A stretch of DNA of 14,018 nt, from contig PMAM01000109.1 in NCBI GenBank assembly GCA_003152595.1, positions 3,654-17,671 of the forward strand. Reading direction: 5' to 3'. Of the stretch, positions 1 to 7,289 are shown piece after piece. A model generated the notes under the pieces. The model searched no databases. It worked only from the letters and a program-made list of their open reading frames with translations, and had not been told where the DNA came from. The stretch is from Acidobacterium sp. (GTDB lineage: Bacteria > Acidobacteriota > Terriglobia > Terriglobales > Acidobacteriaceae). Within the stretch, counting starts at the first letter, position 1, and each line of letters begins with the position of its first letter. A program made the translations under genes and the position numbers.

Positions 1-2
1 AT

Positions 3-203
3 CAATCGCCTGGCTGGGTTGCCATATCCCTTCTGGAACTCGCCTCGGGACACATCGGTTCCATCGTGACGGGTGCACGCACTCTGGAGAAAGGACGCGT
101 CAGTGTGGCTACCGGGCGCGATGAGAACTCCAGGCCGAACCTTGGCGACGCTCTGGCCGAAATGGTTCGGAACGTCGGGATCGTCGAAGCTAAACCGGCT
201 TAG
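3..203 (+). CDS. C-terminal fragment of an unrecognised protein (5' end outside window)
   Basis: The third forward frame is open from the window edge to a TAG at 201-203, giving 66 residues with no start codon inside the window. The other two forward frames hit stops at about 67 and 122. The peptide has ordinary globular composition, with the stretch GHIGSIVTGARTLEKG near the middle and a helical-looking tail around NLGDALAEMVRNVGIV. I do not recognise the family and propose no function. The next gene begins 449 bases downstream behind its own leader, so this is probably a separate transcription unit. It could still be a chance open frame, which is why confidence is moderate. Confidence 0.45.
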   Translation, partial: QSPGWVAISLLELASGHIGSIVTGARTLEKGRVSVATGRDENSRPNLGDALAEMVRNVGIVEAKPA

Positions 204-311
204 GGACCATCGAGATCAGTTCCGAGCCTTCGGCTGTTCCGGATCCATGTAGAGGATCAGCAATGTGAAGTCGACGACGCCCACAAAGCACCGGCGATCA
301 CCTTACAGGTT

Positions 312-327
312 TGTGACGCTATTGTCA
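312..327. promoter_or_regulatory. Degenerate Crp/Fnr-like dyad
   Basis: TGTGA at 312-316 is followed by six bases and TGTCA at 323-327. The right half deviates from TCACA at two positions, but the overlapping TGAC-N6-GTCA (314-327) is a perfect dyad. It lies about 39 bases (centre to centre) upstream of the perfect site at 351-366, so it may be an auxiliary site. It is short and could be chance. Confidence 0.25.
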
Positions 328-350
328 TGAATCGGCGTATGGACGTGCAT

Positions 351-366
351 TGTGATGTGGGTCACA
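351..366. promoter_or_regulatory. Perfect Crp/Fnr-family binding palindrome
   Basis: TGTGA (351-355), a six-base spacer (356-361) and TCACA (362-366) match the core consensus of Crp-type operators exactly. The site lies about 290 bases before the first gene of the respiratory operon and is the strongest regulatory signal upstream of it. Crp/Fnr-family proteins often control respiratory operons in response to cAMP, oxygen or NO; which member acts here cannot be told. No clear -35/-10 pair was found at the standard class I or class II distance, so the transcription start is not placed. Confidence 0.5.
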
Positions 367-393
367 TACCCCCATTGTCTGTGCTTGCAATAG

Positions 394-406
394 TTACGAA
401 TCGTAA
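394..406. promoter_or_regulatory. 13-base palindrome, candidate operator
   Basis: TTACG (394-398), AAT, CGTAA (402-406) is a perfect inverted repeat with a three-base centre, 28 bases after the Crp/Fnr site. Its position near the expected promoter suggests a second operator, but nothing in the window identifies a cognate regulator. Confidence 0.25.
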
Positions 407-652
407 TACGACCACGCTCTTTGGTTTTGAGACTGGAGCAACGAATGCGACCAGACAGAACCCCAGGAGGTTTGCGTAAGAATCCTCAGCCATCGGAAAC
501 CTGGGCGATCTCCCCTGAAGGCAGAAGAACCCAGATTTAACCGGGAAAACCACCCACATTACTGCAGAAGACGACTCTCTGCGGGCGGGCTCTGTTGAAA
601 CGATGTCCGGCCGGGCGCGAGCGTGCGGCCACGAACCCAGGAAGGAGCAGGT

Positions 653-1234
653 ATGAAAGTTCGCATGTATGCAGCAGCAGTGGCGATGTTGGGAGCGGCG
701 GTAGCGGCTCACGCGGGAGACCTTCACGGCAAGGTGTCCGGTGCAAAGGGGGAGTCGGTGGTGTACATCGACGCAATCGCGGGCAAAACATTTCCGGCGC
801 CGACAGCGCATCCGGTGATGGACCAGAAGGGGCTCATGTTCCAGCCGCACATCATGGTGGTGCAGCAGGGCACGACGGTGGAGTTTCTTAACAGCGACAG
901 CGTGGCGCACAACGTCTTCTGGCCGTCGGTGAACGGCGACAAGAAGCTGGGCCACAACCTGGGAACGTGGCCGCAGGGGGATAAGCGGAACTTCGCTTTC
1001 ACGGAGGCTGGCGTAATTCCGCTGTTCTGCAACGTGCACCCGGACATGTCGGGCTACATCATCGTGTCGCCGACGCCGTATTACGCAATGACGAACGCGG
1101 CGGGCGAGTACGTGATCAAGGACGTACCGAACGGCAGCTATTCGGTGACCGCGTGGCATGAGGGCTACAAGCCACATGCGTCCCCGGTGACGATTGCGGG
1201 CGACACGAAGCTGGATCTGACGGTGACCAAATAG
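653..1234 (+). CDS. Secreted cupredoxin with C-terminal transthyretin/CnaB-like domain
   Basis: Predicted periplasmic type 1 copper protein of 193 residues, a candidate soluble one-electron carrier. I chose ATG 653 over an in-frame GTG at 623 because AAGGAG (642-647) sits 5 bases before it and because it starts a clean signal peptide (cleavage after AHA, residue 21). The cupredoxin fold spans about residues 23-140. Probable copper ligands are H86 (VAHNVF) and C126, H129 and M132 in FCNVHPDM, the C-x2-H-x2-M arrangement of plastocyanin-like sites. Residues 145-193 (AAGEYVIKDVPNGSYSV) look like a TTR/CnaB-like beta domain. It is the first gene of the operon, 34 bases before the flavoprotein gene. 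In the iron-oxidation analogy it would occupy the rusticyanin role, but there is no sequence evidence that it is rusticyanin. The fold is confident; the partner is inferred. Confidence 0.85.
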   Translation: MKVRMYAAAVAMLGAAVAAHAGDLHGKVSGAKGESVVYIDAIAGKTFPAPTAHPVMDQKGLMFQPHIMVVQQGTTVEFLNSDSVAHNVFWPSVNGDKKLGHNLGTWPQGDKRNFAFTEAGVIPLFCNVHPDMSGYIIVSPTPYYAMTNAAGEYVIKDVPNGSYSVTAWHEGYKPHASPVTIAGDTKLDLTVTK

Positions 1235-1268
1235 CCGGAACAAAGCCGAAGGCGATGAGAAGGCCATC

Positions 1269-3239
1269 ATGCTGACCCGCGACGAGAACCGAAGAGTAGA
1301 CCCGGCCTGGCTGAACAGCAACTTCCCATGCATGATGGCCTGTCCGGCGCACACGAACGCGGGGCGGTACGTGGCACTGATCGCAGAGGGCCGCTACGAA
1401 GAGGCATACCGGCTGGCGAGGGAGCCGAATCCGCTGGCCAGCATCTGCGGGCGGGTTTGTGCGCACCCCTGCGAGACAGCGTGCAGGCGCGGCGCAATCG
1501 ACGAGCCGATTGCGATTCGCGCGCTGAAGCGATTCCTGACGGAGCGCCACGGGCCGGAGTCAAAGCGACCGGTGGATGTGAACGAGGGACGGGCGCAGAA
1601 GGCACTTCCTTACAAAGTGGCGATCGTGGGCGCAGGTCCTGTGGGGTTGTCCGCGGCCCACGACCTGGCGCTGATGGGCTATCCGGTAACGATCTTTGAG
1701 GCGGCGCCGGTGGCCGGCGGGATGCTGTACCTCGGCGTTCCGGAATATCGGCTGCCACGGGATGTGGTCGAGGCCCAGGTGCGGGAGATCCTGGCGACGG
1801 GCGATATCAACCTGAAGCTGAATACGGCGGCAGGCCGCGACTTCACGATCGCGGAACTGCGGCGGGATTATGACGCCGTGCTGCTTGCGGTCGGAGCGCA
1901 CAAGAGCCGCGATCTGACGATTCCCGGCGTGGACCTCGACGGAGTGCATAAGGGCATCGACTTTCTGCTCAACGTGAATTTGGGGTACCAGTTCAGGGTC
2001 GGCAAGAAGGTAATCGTGATCGGCGGCGGCAACGTGGCCATGGACGTGGCGCGTTCGGCTGCGCGCGAGGTGCTGCGGCAGCACACGCCCGGGGTGGAAC
2101 ACCAGGAGCCTTCCAGGGAAAACGTGGAGGCGATAGCGACGAAGGAGATGATGGACATCTCGCTGTCGGCGCTGCGGATGGGCGCGCAGGAAGTTCATCT
2201 TGTGTGCCTGGAGAAGCGCGAAGAGATGCCGGCAGCGCTCGAGGAGATCACGGATGCGGAAGAGGAAGGCATCCTCGTGCATCCGGGGCTGGGACCGAAG
2301 CGGCTGGTGGGCGAGAACGGAAAGCTGACGGGCCTGGAAGTGCTGAAGACGAAGTGGGTCTTCGACGAGACGGGCAGGTTCAACCCGGCGTTTTACGAGA
2401 ATAGCGAGACGGTGCTGGACTGCGACACGGTGATCATGGCGATCGGGCAGGCGCCGCGGCTGGATTTTCTGGCGACGGAAGACGGCGTAGAGATTTCGAG
2501 GCGGGGACTGATCGCGGTGAACACTGAGACGCTGATGACCTCCGCGCCAGGTATCTTTGCGGGCGGAGACTGTGTTTTCGGACCGCGGCTGATTATCGAC
2601 AGCGTGGCGGATGGGAAGCGCGCGGCGGTGGGCATCGACGAATATCTGCGCGGCCGGAAGCAGCCGGAGCCGGAGGTTGGGGTGGAGGTGCTGCAGCGAT
2701 ACAGCATGCCCACGTACCTGCTGGAACTGATCCGGCAGCCGATTCCGACGGTGCCCCTGGAGCGGCGCACGGGGATGACCGAGGTGGAACTGGTGCTGGA
2801 CGAAGAGACGGCACAGATCGAAGCGCAGCGCTGCCTGCACTGCTGGGTGAACACGGTTTTTGAAGGGAACCTCGAGGACGGGAGCATGTGCATTCTGTGC
2901 GGGGGGTGCGTGGATGTGTGCCCGGAGAACTGCCTGGAGCTGGTGAGCCTCGATCGCGTTGAGTTTCAGCCCGAGCTGGTGAAACAGCTCGCGGAGAGCG
3001 AAGCGCTGCTGAATGTGGAATTGGACGAGGTAAAGGCCGACGAGCTTGGGGTGGTGGCCGGCTCGGTGATGCTGAAGGACGAGACGCGATGCATCCGGTG
3101 CGGATTGTGCGCGGCGCGATGCCCGGTGGGGATGATCACGATGGAGTCGTATTCGCTGACGTCGGCGGAGCCTACCGGCCTGATCGCGATTGGCGCGCTG
3201 AATGCGCCCTTTCAGGCAGCCGTCGAGAGCAGGAAGTGA
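1269..3239 (+). CDS. FAD-dependent NAD(P) oxidoreductase with N- and C-terminal Fe-S domains (GltD-like)
   Basis: Cytoplasmic flavo-iron-sulfur enzyme of 656 residues; GAGAAGG (1257-1263) precedes the ATG. The N-terminal Fe-S domain has C21, C25, C60, C64, C68 and C72 (CGRVCAHPCETAC), as in GltD and dihydropyrimidine dehydrogenase relatives. An FAD-binding motif GAGPVG is at 121-126, a nucleotide-binding motif GGGNVA at 252-257, and the FAD-family AGGD at 431-434. The C-terminal ferredoxin-like region carries C541-C544-C547-C551 and C608-C611-C614-C618, plus an extra C522/C525 pair. GltD-type enzymes usually have VYRR where this has VCLEK (312-316), so NAD(H) may be preferred over NADP(H). 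It has no signal peptide or membrane segment. Its place between the cupredoxin and Rieske genes suggests electron exchange between NAD(P)H and the cytochrome b complex on the cytoplasmic side. Similar associations are known for anammox Rieske/b complexes. Direction of electron flow is unknown. Confidence 0.85.
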   Translation: MLTRDENRRVDPAWLNSNFPCMMACPAHTNAGRYVALIAEGRYEEAYRLAREPNPLASICGRVCAHPCETACRRGAIDEPIAIRALKRFLTERHGPESKRPVDVNEGRAQKALPYKVAIVGAGPVGLSAAHDLALMGYPVTIFEAAPVAGGMLYLGVPEYRLPRDVVEAQVREILATGDINLKLNTAAGRDFTIAELRRDYDAVLLAVGAHKSRDLTIPGVDLDGVHKGIDFLLNVNLGYQFRVGKKVIVIGGGNVAMDVARSAAREVLRQHTPGVEHQEPSRENVEAIATKEMMDISLSALRMGAQEVHLVCLEKREEMPAALEEITDAEEEGILVHPGLGPKRLVGENGKLTGLEVLKTKWVFDETGRFNPAFYENSETVLDCDTVIMAIGQAPRLDFLATEDGVEISRRGLIAVNTETLMTSAPGIFAGGDCVFGPRLIIDSVADGKRAAVGIDEYLRGRKQPEPEVGVEVLQRYSMPTYLLELIRQPIPTVPLERRTGMTEVELVLDEETAQIEAQRCLHCWVNTVFEGNLEDGSMCILCGGCVDVCPENCLELVSLDRVEFQPELVKQLAESEALLNVELDEVKADELGVVAGSVMLKDETRCIRCGLCAARCPVGMITMESYSLTSAEPTGLIAIGALNAPFQAAVESRK

Positions 3240-3247
3240 GGGGAGCG

Positions 3248-3733
3248 ATGGACCAGAGCGGGAAGCAAAAGCCGGATGAGCAGGAGATCAGCCGCCGCGT
3301 TTTTTTCGCCAAGCTGGGGATCGGCTCGCTGGGACTGGCTACGGTGGGGACGCTGAGCTTCGCCTACCAGTACATGTCGCCGAATGTGCTGTATGAGCCT
3401 TCGCCGATTGTGAATGCGGGCAACGTGGATGAGTACTCCGTGAATTCCGTGACGATGCATGCGGCGGAGGCGATTTACGTGGTGCGCCTGCCGGAAGGGA
3501 TCTTCTCGCTCACCATGATCTGCACGCACCTGGGTTGCATGACGGCATGGAAGCCCGAACTGGGCATCATCGCATGCCCGTGCCACGGGAGCCGGTTCAG
3601 CGAGGAAGGCCAAAAGCTGGCTGGCCCTGCGCCCAGACCGCTGCCATGGCTGAGAACGTGGCTCTCCGATGATCGCGACGTCATGGTGGACCGCTCCACC
3701 GACGTTCCCCCATTTCAGTTTCTGAGGATCTGA
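3248..3733 (+). CDS. Rieske [2Fe-2S] protein of an alternative bc complex, Tat signal
   Basis: 161-residue Rieske subunit. The open frame extends upstream, but ATG 3248 is chosen because GAGGGGAG (3238-3245) lies just before it and it begins the correct N-terminus. A Tat-type signal anchor follows: SRRVFF at 15-20 and a hydrophobic segment at about 23-40. The Rieske boxes are CTHLGC (92-97) and CPCHGS (110-115): cluster ligands C92, H94, C110 and H113, with C97 and C112 as the expected disulfide. It would accept an electron from quinol at the Qo site and pass it to a c-type haem or copper carrier on the periplasmic side. It is only 8 bases after the flavoprotein gene and 2 bases before the cytochrome b gene. 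Confidence 0.95.
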   Translation: MDQSGKQKPDEQEISRRVFFAKLGIGSLGLATVGTLSFAYQYMSPNVLYEPSPIVNAGNVDEYSVNSVTMHAAEAIYVVRLPEGIFSLTMICTHLGCMTAWKPELGIIACPCHGSRFSEEGQKLAGPAPRPLPWLRTWLSDDRDVMVDRSTDVPPFQFLRI

Positions 3734-3735
3734 AG

Positions 3736-4542
3736 ATGCAGCCAAGAACAGAAGCCACGCTGGGGAGACTGATGGCGAGCCGGCTGTGGAAGTCGATCTT
3801 CCGCAGCGGCAGGGGCACGAGCACGCTGCATCGTTCGATGGCAATCCAGCAGAGCGTCTTCCTCCACATCCTGCCGGCCAAGGTGCGGCGGCGCATGCTG
3901 AACTTCGACGCCACCTGGTATCTGGGCACGCTGACGCTGGGGACCTTTCTGGTGCTGGTGATCACCGGGATCCTGCTCATGTTTTATTACCACCCATCGG
4001 TTCCGCAGGCGTACGCCGACATGAAGGACCTGCGCTACGTGGTGTCGTCGGGGCTGTTTCTGCGCAACCTGCATCGCTGGTCGGCGCACGCGATGGTGCT
4101 GCTGGCATTCGCGCATATGTTCCGCGTGTTCTATCGCGGGGCATACCGGCCGCCGCGGGAATTCAACTGGGTCGTGGGGGTGATTCTCCTGCTGATCACG
4201 CTGCTGCTGAGCTACACAGGCTATCTGCTGCCGTGGGATCAGCTGGCCTTCTGGGCGATTACGGTGGGTTCGAATATCTCCTCCGCCGTTCCCATCGTGG
4301 GGCAGAAGATCCACTTCCTGATGCTGGGCGGCAACCAGGTGAATGCGAACGCACTGTTGCGGTTTTACGTGCTGCACTGCGTAATTCTGCCGCTTGCGGC
4401 CGTGCTGTTCATCGCGGTGCACTTCTGGAGGATCCGCAAGGATGGCGGCCTGTATGTGCAGCAGAGCGAGCCCGCGAAGGGCGCTGGAGAGGCGCGGGTA
4501 TCGACGGAAGATTCCGCGCAGGAGGCGGTGGCAAAGCCATGA
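3736..4542 (+). CDS. Cytochrome b6-type subunit of Rieske/cytochrome b complex
   Basis: 268-residue membrane protein carrying the two b haems. Four transmembrane helices are visible at roughly 62-85, 113-133, 145-165 and 211-231. Haem ligands are H113 and H127 on helix B (13 residues between) and H214 and H229 on helix D (14 residues between). The 14-residue spacing on helix D is the b6f pattern rather than the mitochondrial bc1 pattern, in keeping with the split b6/subunit IV organisation. Conserved GYLLPWDQLAFW lies at 162-173. At the position of the b6f cysteine that holds haem cn this protein has WY-LG (61-64), so covalent haem cn is not expected. The RBS GAGGA is at 3724-3728. The last four bases overlap subunit IV, implying translational coupling. 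The soluble C-terminal tail after about 240 is variable. Confidence 0.95.
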   Translation: MQPRTEATLGRLMASRLWKSIFRSGRGTSTLHRSMAIQQSVFLHILPAKVRRRMLNFDATWYLGTLTLGTFLVLVITGILLMFYYHPSVPQAYADMKDLRYVVSSGLFLRNLHRWSAHAMVLLAFAHMFRVFYRGAYRPPREFNWVVGVILLLITLLLSYTGYLLPWDQLAFWAITVGSNISSAVPIVGQKIHFLMLGGNQVNANALLRFYVLHCVILPLAAVLFIAVHFWRIRKDGGLYVQQSEPAKGAGEARVSTEDSAQEAVAKP

Positions 4543-5234
4543 GTGACTACGTCGCCGGGATGAGCTCGGATGCGAAGAATTCGCCGAAGCGCGTAGTGTT
4601 TGTGACGCGCCGAACCTCGGCGCACGTGCGGAGCGTGGACGAGGAGCAGGTGCAGACCTACCCCGAAGCGCTGTTTCGGGCGGCGCTGGCGGTGCAGGTG
4701 CTGGTGATTGCACTGGTGCTGCTGTCGCTGTTGTTCAACGCGCCGCTGGAGGGGATTGCGAATCCGACGGTCACGCCGAATCCGGCGAAGGCGCCCTGGT
4801 ACTTTCTGGGGCTGCAGGAGATGCTCCACTACTTTCCCCCGATCGTGGCGGGAGTGCTGATCCCGACGCTGCTGGTGGTGGCGTTGGTGGTGATTCCGTA
4901 CTTCAACATCAACATCCGGCCCGACGGCGTGTTTCTGAAAAGCCGCCGTCGCAACCTGACGGTCTTCTACATCGTGGCGGCCAGTCTGTCGTTGTTTCTG
5001 TGGTTCTTCGACGTGTACGTGGCGCTGGCGCCGACGCTGATGGTGGCGGGGTTCATGCTGATCGCGGCCTTCAGCGCGCCGCAGTCGCCGGACCGGTTCC
5101 GCAGATATCTGGTTTCGAGGCCGGTCTCGTGGTGGATCATGACGTGGTTTTTGCTGGAGCTGGCCGTGCTGACGGTGGTGGGCACGTTTTTCCGCGGTCC
5201 CGGATGGTCCTGGGTATTGCCATGGAGGAGTTAA
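4539..5234 (+). CDS. Cytochrome b complex subunit IV, enlarged, non-canonical Qo motif
   Basis: 231-residue equivalent of b6f subunit IV (about 160 residues in chloroplasts), carrying the Qo-site loop. The frame is open far upstream across the b6 gene, but ATG 4539 in an ATGA overlap with the b6 stop is the sensible start. Hydrophobic helices appear at about 45-67, 99-121, 141-163, 164-180 and 197-217, so it is longer by one or two helices than plant subunit IV. The Qo motif, PEWY in b6f and PDWY in many menaquinol complexes, reads A85-P86-W87-Y88, followed by FLGLQEML with E94. The protein ends in GPGW near 220-223, a pattern I associate with bacterial menaquinol:cytochrome c reductase b/c subunits. 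It is immediately followed by the octahaem cytochrome gene. Confidence 0.9.
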   Translation: MSDYVAGMSSDAKNSPKRVVFVTRRTSAHVRSVDEEQVQTYPEALFRAALAVQVLVIALVLLSLLFNAPLEGIANPTVTPNPAKAPWYFLGLQEMLHYFPPIVAGVLIPTLLVVALVVIPYFNINIRPDGVFLKSRRRNLTVFYIVAASLSLFLWFFDVYVALAPTLMVAGFMLIAAFSAPQSPDRFRRYLVSRPVSWWIMTWFLLELAVLTVVGTFFRGPGWSWVLPWRS

Positions 5235-7289
5235 GTGCGAACGCCGAATAAATTGTGGAACTCCTGGCGCGGCCTGTTTCGCGATCCGATTCGACCGTTT
5301 GGCATATCGAGTGCGCTGCTGCTGATCGTGCTGGCGATTGCGCCGGCCAAGAATCACTTCAGCGAGTGGCGCCATTATCAGCGGGGCTACCTGAAGCTCA
5401 TCAGGAATCGCCCCGACGCGCTGGTGCTGCAGCGGCACTTCGAACCAGGGATTCACCAGATATGGTTGCCGGATCTGGGTGTCGTGGATCGGTGCGAGAC
5501 GTGCCACCTGGGGCTGACCGAAACGAGCCTCGGCGATATCAGGATGCAGCCCTGGTCGCGGCATCCGGTGATCCCCCATTCGATGCAGCAGTTTGGCTGC
5601 GTGATCTGCCATCGCGGCCAGGGCGCGGCGACGACGGTTGCCGCGGCGCACGACAGCACGCTTTCGCCGGACGAGCCGATTTTGCCGGCGCGCTACGACG
5701 AGGCCTCATGCGGACAGTGCCACCATGTGGCGCTGGAAGGCACGCCGACACTCAATCAGGGACGCGAAATACTGGCGCGGTACGGCTGCGTGCGCTGCCA
5801 CGCGATCAAGTTGCCCGACGGCAGCGCAGAGCAGCCGACGGACGAGCCGCCGCCGCTCACGCACATCGCGGACAAGACAACGCGAGAGTGGATCTACGCG
5901 TGGCTGAAGGACCCGAAGAGCTACGCCGCTTCGGCGACGATGCCCAACTTCCTGCTGAGCGACGACGATGCCCGGGACATTTCCGCGTTTCTGATCGCGA
6001 ACAGCGTGGCGGAGTCGGGAGACACCGCGACCCTGAAGGTGGCGTCGGCCACGAACGCCGATCCCGCCGCGGGTGCAAGCCTCTATGGCGAATCGTTCTG
6101 CGCGTCGTGCCACGCGACTCAGAATGCAGCCGGCAATCTGGTGGGCGGCGATCTCGGTCCCGAGTTAACAGCGGTCGGAACGAAGGTCAAGCCGGAGTGG
6201 CTGACGGCGTGGCTGCGCGATCCGAAGACCTATGACGGTGCAACATCCATGCCGCACTACCGGTTTACCGATCAACAACTGGCACTGCTGAGCGGATTCC
6301 TGGAGAGCAAAACGAATTCCGACCTGCTGGCGAATGTGCATCTGGACGCGGCAACGCCGGAACAGCTTGCGCACGGCAAACAGCTGGTGGAGGAGTACGG
6401 CTGCGCGGCCTGCCACGAGATTCGCGGCGTGTCCAGGCCGGACAACTACGGTCCGGAGCTGAGCCGGGTCGGGAGCAAGCCGGTTGCGCAGCTGGTGTTC
6501 ACGACGGGGATGGCGGAGACGCTGCCGGCGTATTTGTCGAACAAGATCGAGCGCCCGCGCTCCTTCGGCCCTGGACTGCATATGCCTCAGTACACGTTCA
6601 CACCAGCGCAGGTGGATGCGCTGACAACGGCGCTGTTGTCGCTGACCGACCGCAGCTACACGCTGCCCGCGAAGATGCGGATCGCAGCGGTGCAGCAGAC
6701 CGCCTACGAGCCCGCGGGGAGAGCCGGACATCTGATGACCGACCTGAACTGCATGGCGTGTCACCGGATCAACGGGCATGGGGGCGACATGGCTCCGGAT
6801 CTGACCTGGGAAGGCAGTTCGGTGCAGAAGCAGTGGCTGGACGCGTTCCTCAAGAACCCGAACACACTGCGGCCAGCCTTGATCCGACGCATGCCGAGGT
6901 TCAACCTGACCGACGAGGAGCGGGCGACGCTGACGGATTACATGATGACCGTTTACCAGAACCCGACGATCGATCGGGATGCGATGCCGCTGCGCGGATA
7001 CTTGCCCGCCATGGTGGAACACGGGCGGGAGCTTTTCTATGGGAAGTACGCGTGTCAGTCGTGTCACATGGTCGATCCCGCGCAGGACAAGGGGTACATC
7101 GGGCCGCCGCTGTCGGCGGTCGGATCGAGACTGAACGCGGAGTGGATCTTTCTCTGGCTGAAGAACCCCCAGCAACTGCGGCCGGGGACGATCGAGCCGG
7201 ACCGCGACATGAGCGACGACGATGCCCACGCCCTGACGGCGTTCCTGATGATGCAGACCGGCTCGGGGAACAAGGGGGCCGGGAAATGA
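5235..7289 (+). CDS. Membrane-anchored octahaem cytochrome c of the bc complex
   Basis: 684-residue multihaem cytochrome, probably the c1/f replacement of this complex. The GTG start directly follows the previous stop and has GGAGGAG (5224-5230) 4 bases upstream. One hydrophobic segment at about 22-38 anchors it, with the rest periplasmic. Eight CXXCH motifs begin at C87, C122, C159, C185, C289, C390, C506 and C607. The last five each head a class I-like cytochrome domain. Four have a downstream MPxF/Y methionine (M236, M339, M450, M553); the fifth has M659 in a different context (DRDMSD). The first three haems lie in a compact region with extra histidines (H110, H115, H164) and no Met motif, suggesting bis-His coordination. 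The repeated domains look like tandem duplication. No cytochrome f or c1 gene is present. The stop overlaps the next start by 4 bases. Confidence 0.9.
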   Translation: MRTPNKLWNSWRGLFRDPIRPFGISSALLLIVLAIAPAKNHFSEWRHYQRGYLKLIRNRPDALVLQRHFEPGIHQIWLPDLGVVDRCETCHLGLTETSLGDIRMQPWSRHPVIPHSMQQFGCVICHRGQGAATTVAAAHDSTLSPDEPILPARYDEASCGQCHHVALEGTPTLNQGREILARYGCVRCHAIKLPDGSAEQPTDEPPPLTHIADKTTREWIYAWLKDPKSYAASATMPNFLLSDDDARDISAFLIANSVAESGDTATLKVASATNADPAAGASLYGESFCASCHATQNAAGNLVGGDLGPELTAVGTKVKPEWLTAWLRDPKTYDGATSMPHYRFTDQQLALLSGFLESKTNSDLLANVHLDAATPEQLAHGKQLVEEYGCAACHEIRGVSRPDNYGPELSRVGSKPVAQLVFTTGMAETLPAYLSNKIERPRSFGPGLHMPQYTFTPAQVDALTTALLSLTDRSYTLPAKMRIAAVQQTAYEPAGRAGHLMTDLNCMACHRINGHGGDMAPDLTWEGSSVQKQWLDAFLKNPNTLRPALIRRMPRFNLTDEERATLTDYMMTVYQNPTIDRDAMPLRGYLPAMVEHGRELFYGKYACQSCHMVDPAQDKGYIGPPLSAVGSRLNAEWIFLWLKNPQQLRPGTIEPDRDMSDDDAHALTAFLMMQTGSGNKGAGK

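Larger units (their letters stand above)
204..652 (+). other. Long non-coding region and 5' leader of the respiratory operon
   Basis: No convincing gene is seen in these 449 bases. The left part has a small hairpin, AGCC-TTC-GGCT at 225-235, just after the upstream stop; it lacks a T-tract, so it is at best a weak terminator. The middle holds two Crp/Fnr-like dyads and a 13-base palindrome, listed separately. Around 461-505 CCCAGG (462-467) can pair with CCTGGG (500-505), and AGGTTT (468-473) can pair alternatively with AAACCT (497-502), so the leader RNA could form mutually exclusive stems. A long minus-strand open frame that starts inside the next gene and enters this area looks like a shadow. 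Confidence 0.5.

Noticed and set aside
362..1354. 330-residue minus-strand open frame across the operon leader, the cupredoxin gene and the flavoprotein start
   Set aside because: It is rich in Arg/His/Val, has no recognisable domain and lies opposite a well supported signal-peptide cupredoxin gene; typical shadow frame in GC-rich DNA.
1560..2840. 426-residue minus-strand open frame opposite the flavoprotein gene
   Set aside because: Arg/His/Gln-rich translation with no family features, fully antisense to a gene with clear FAD, nucleotide and Fe-S motifs.
3786..4538. Upstream extension of the subunit IV frame through the b6 gene
   Set aside because: The b6 frame has the haem ligands and conserved motifs; subunit IV begins naturally at the ATGA overlap at 4539.
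4365..5651. 428-residue minus-strand open frame opposite subunit IV and the octahaem start
   Set aside because: Very basic low-complexity translation produced by the codon bias of the opposite strand.
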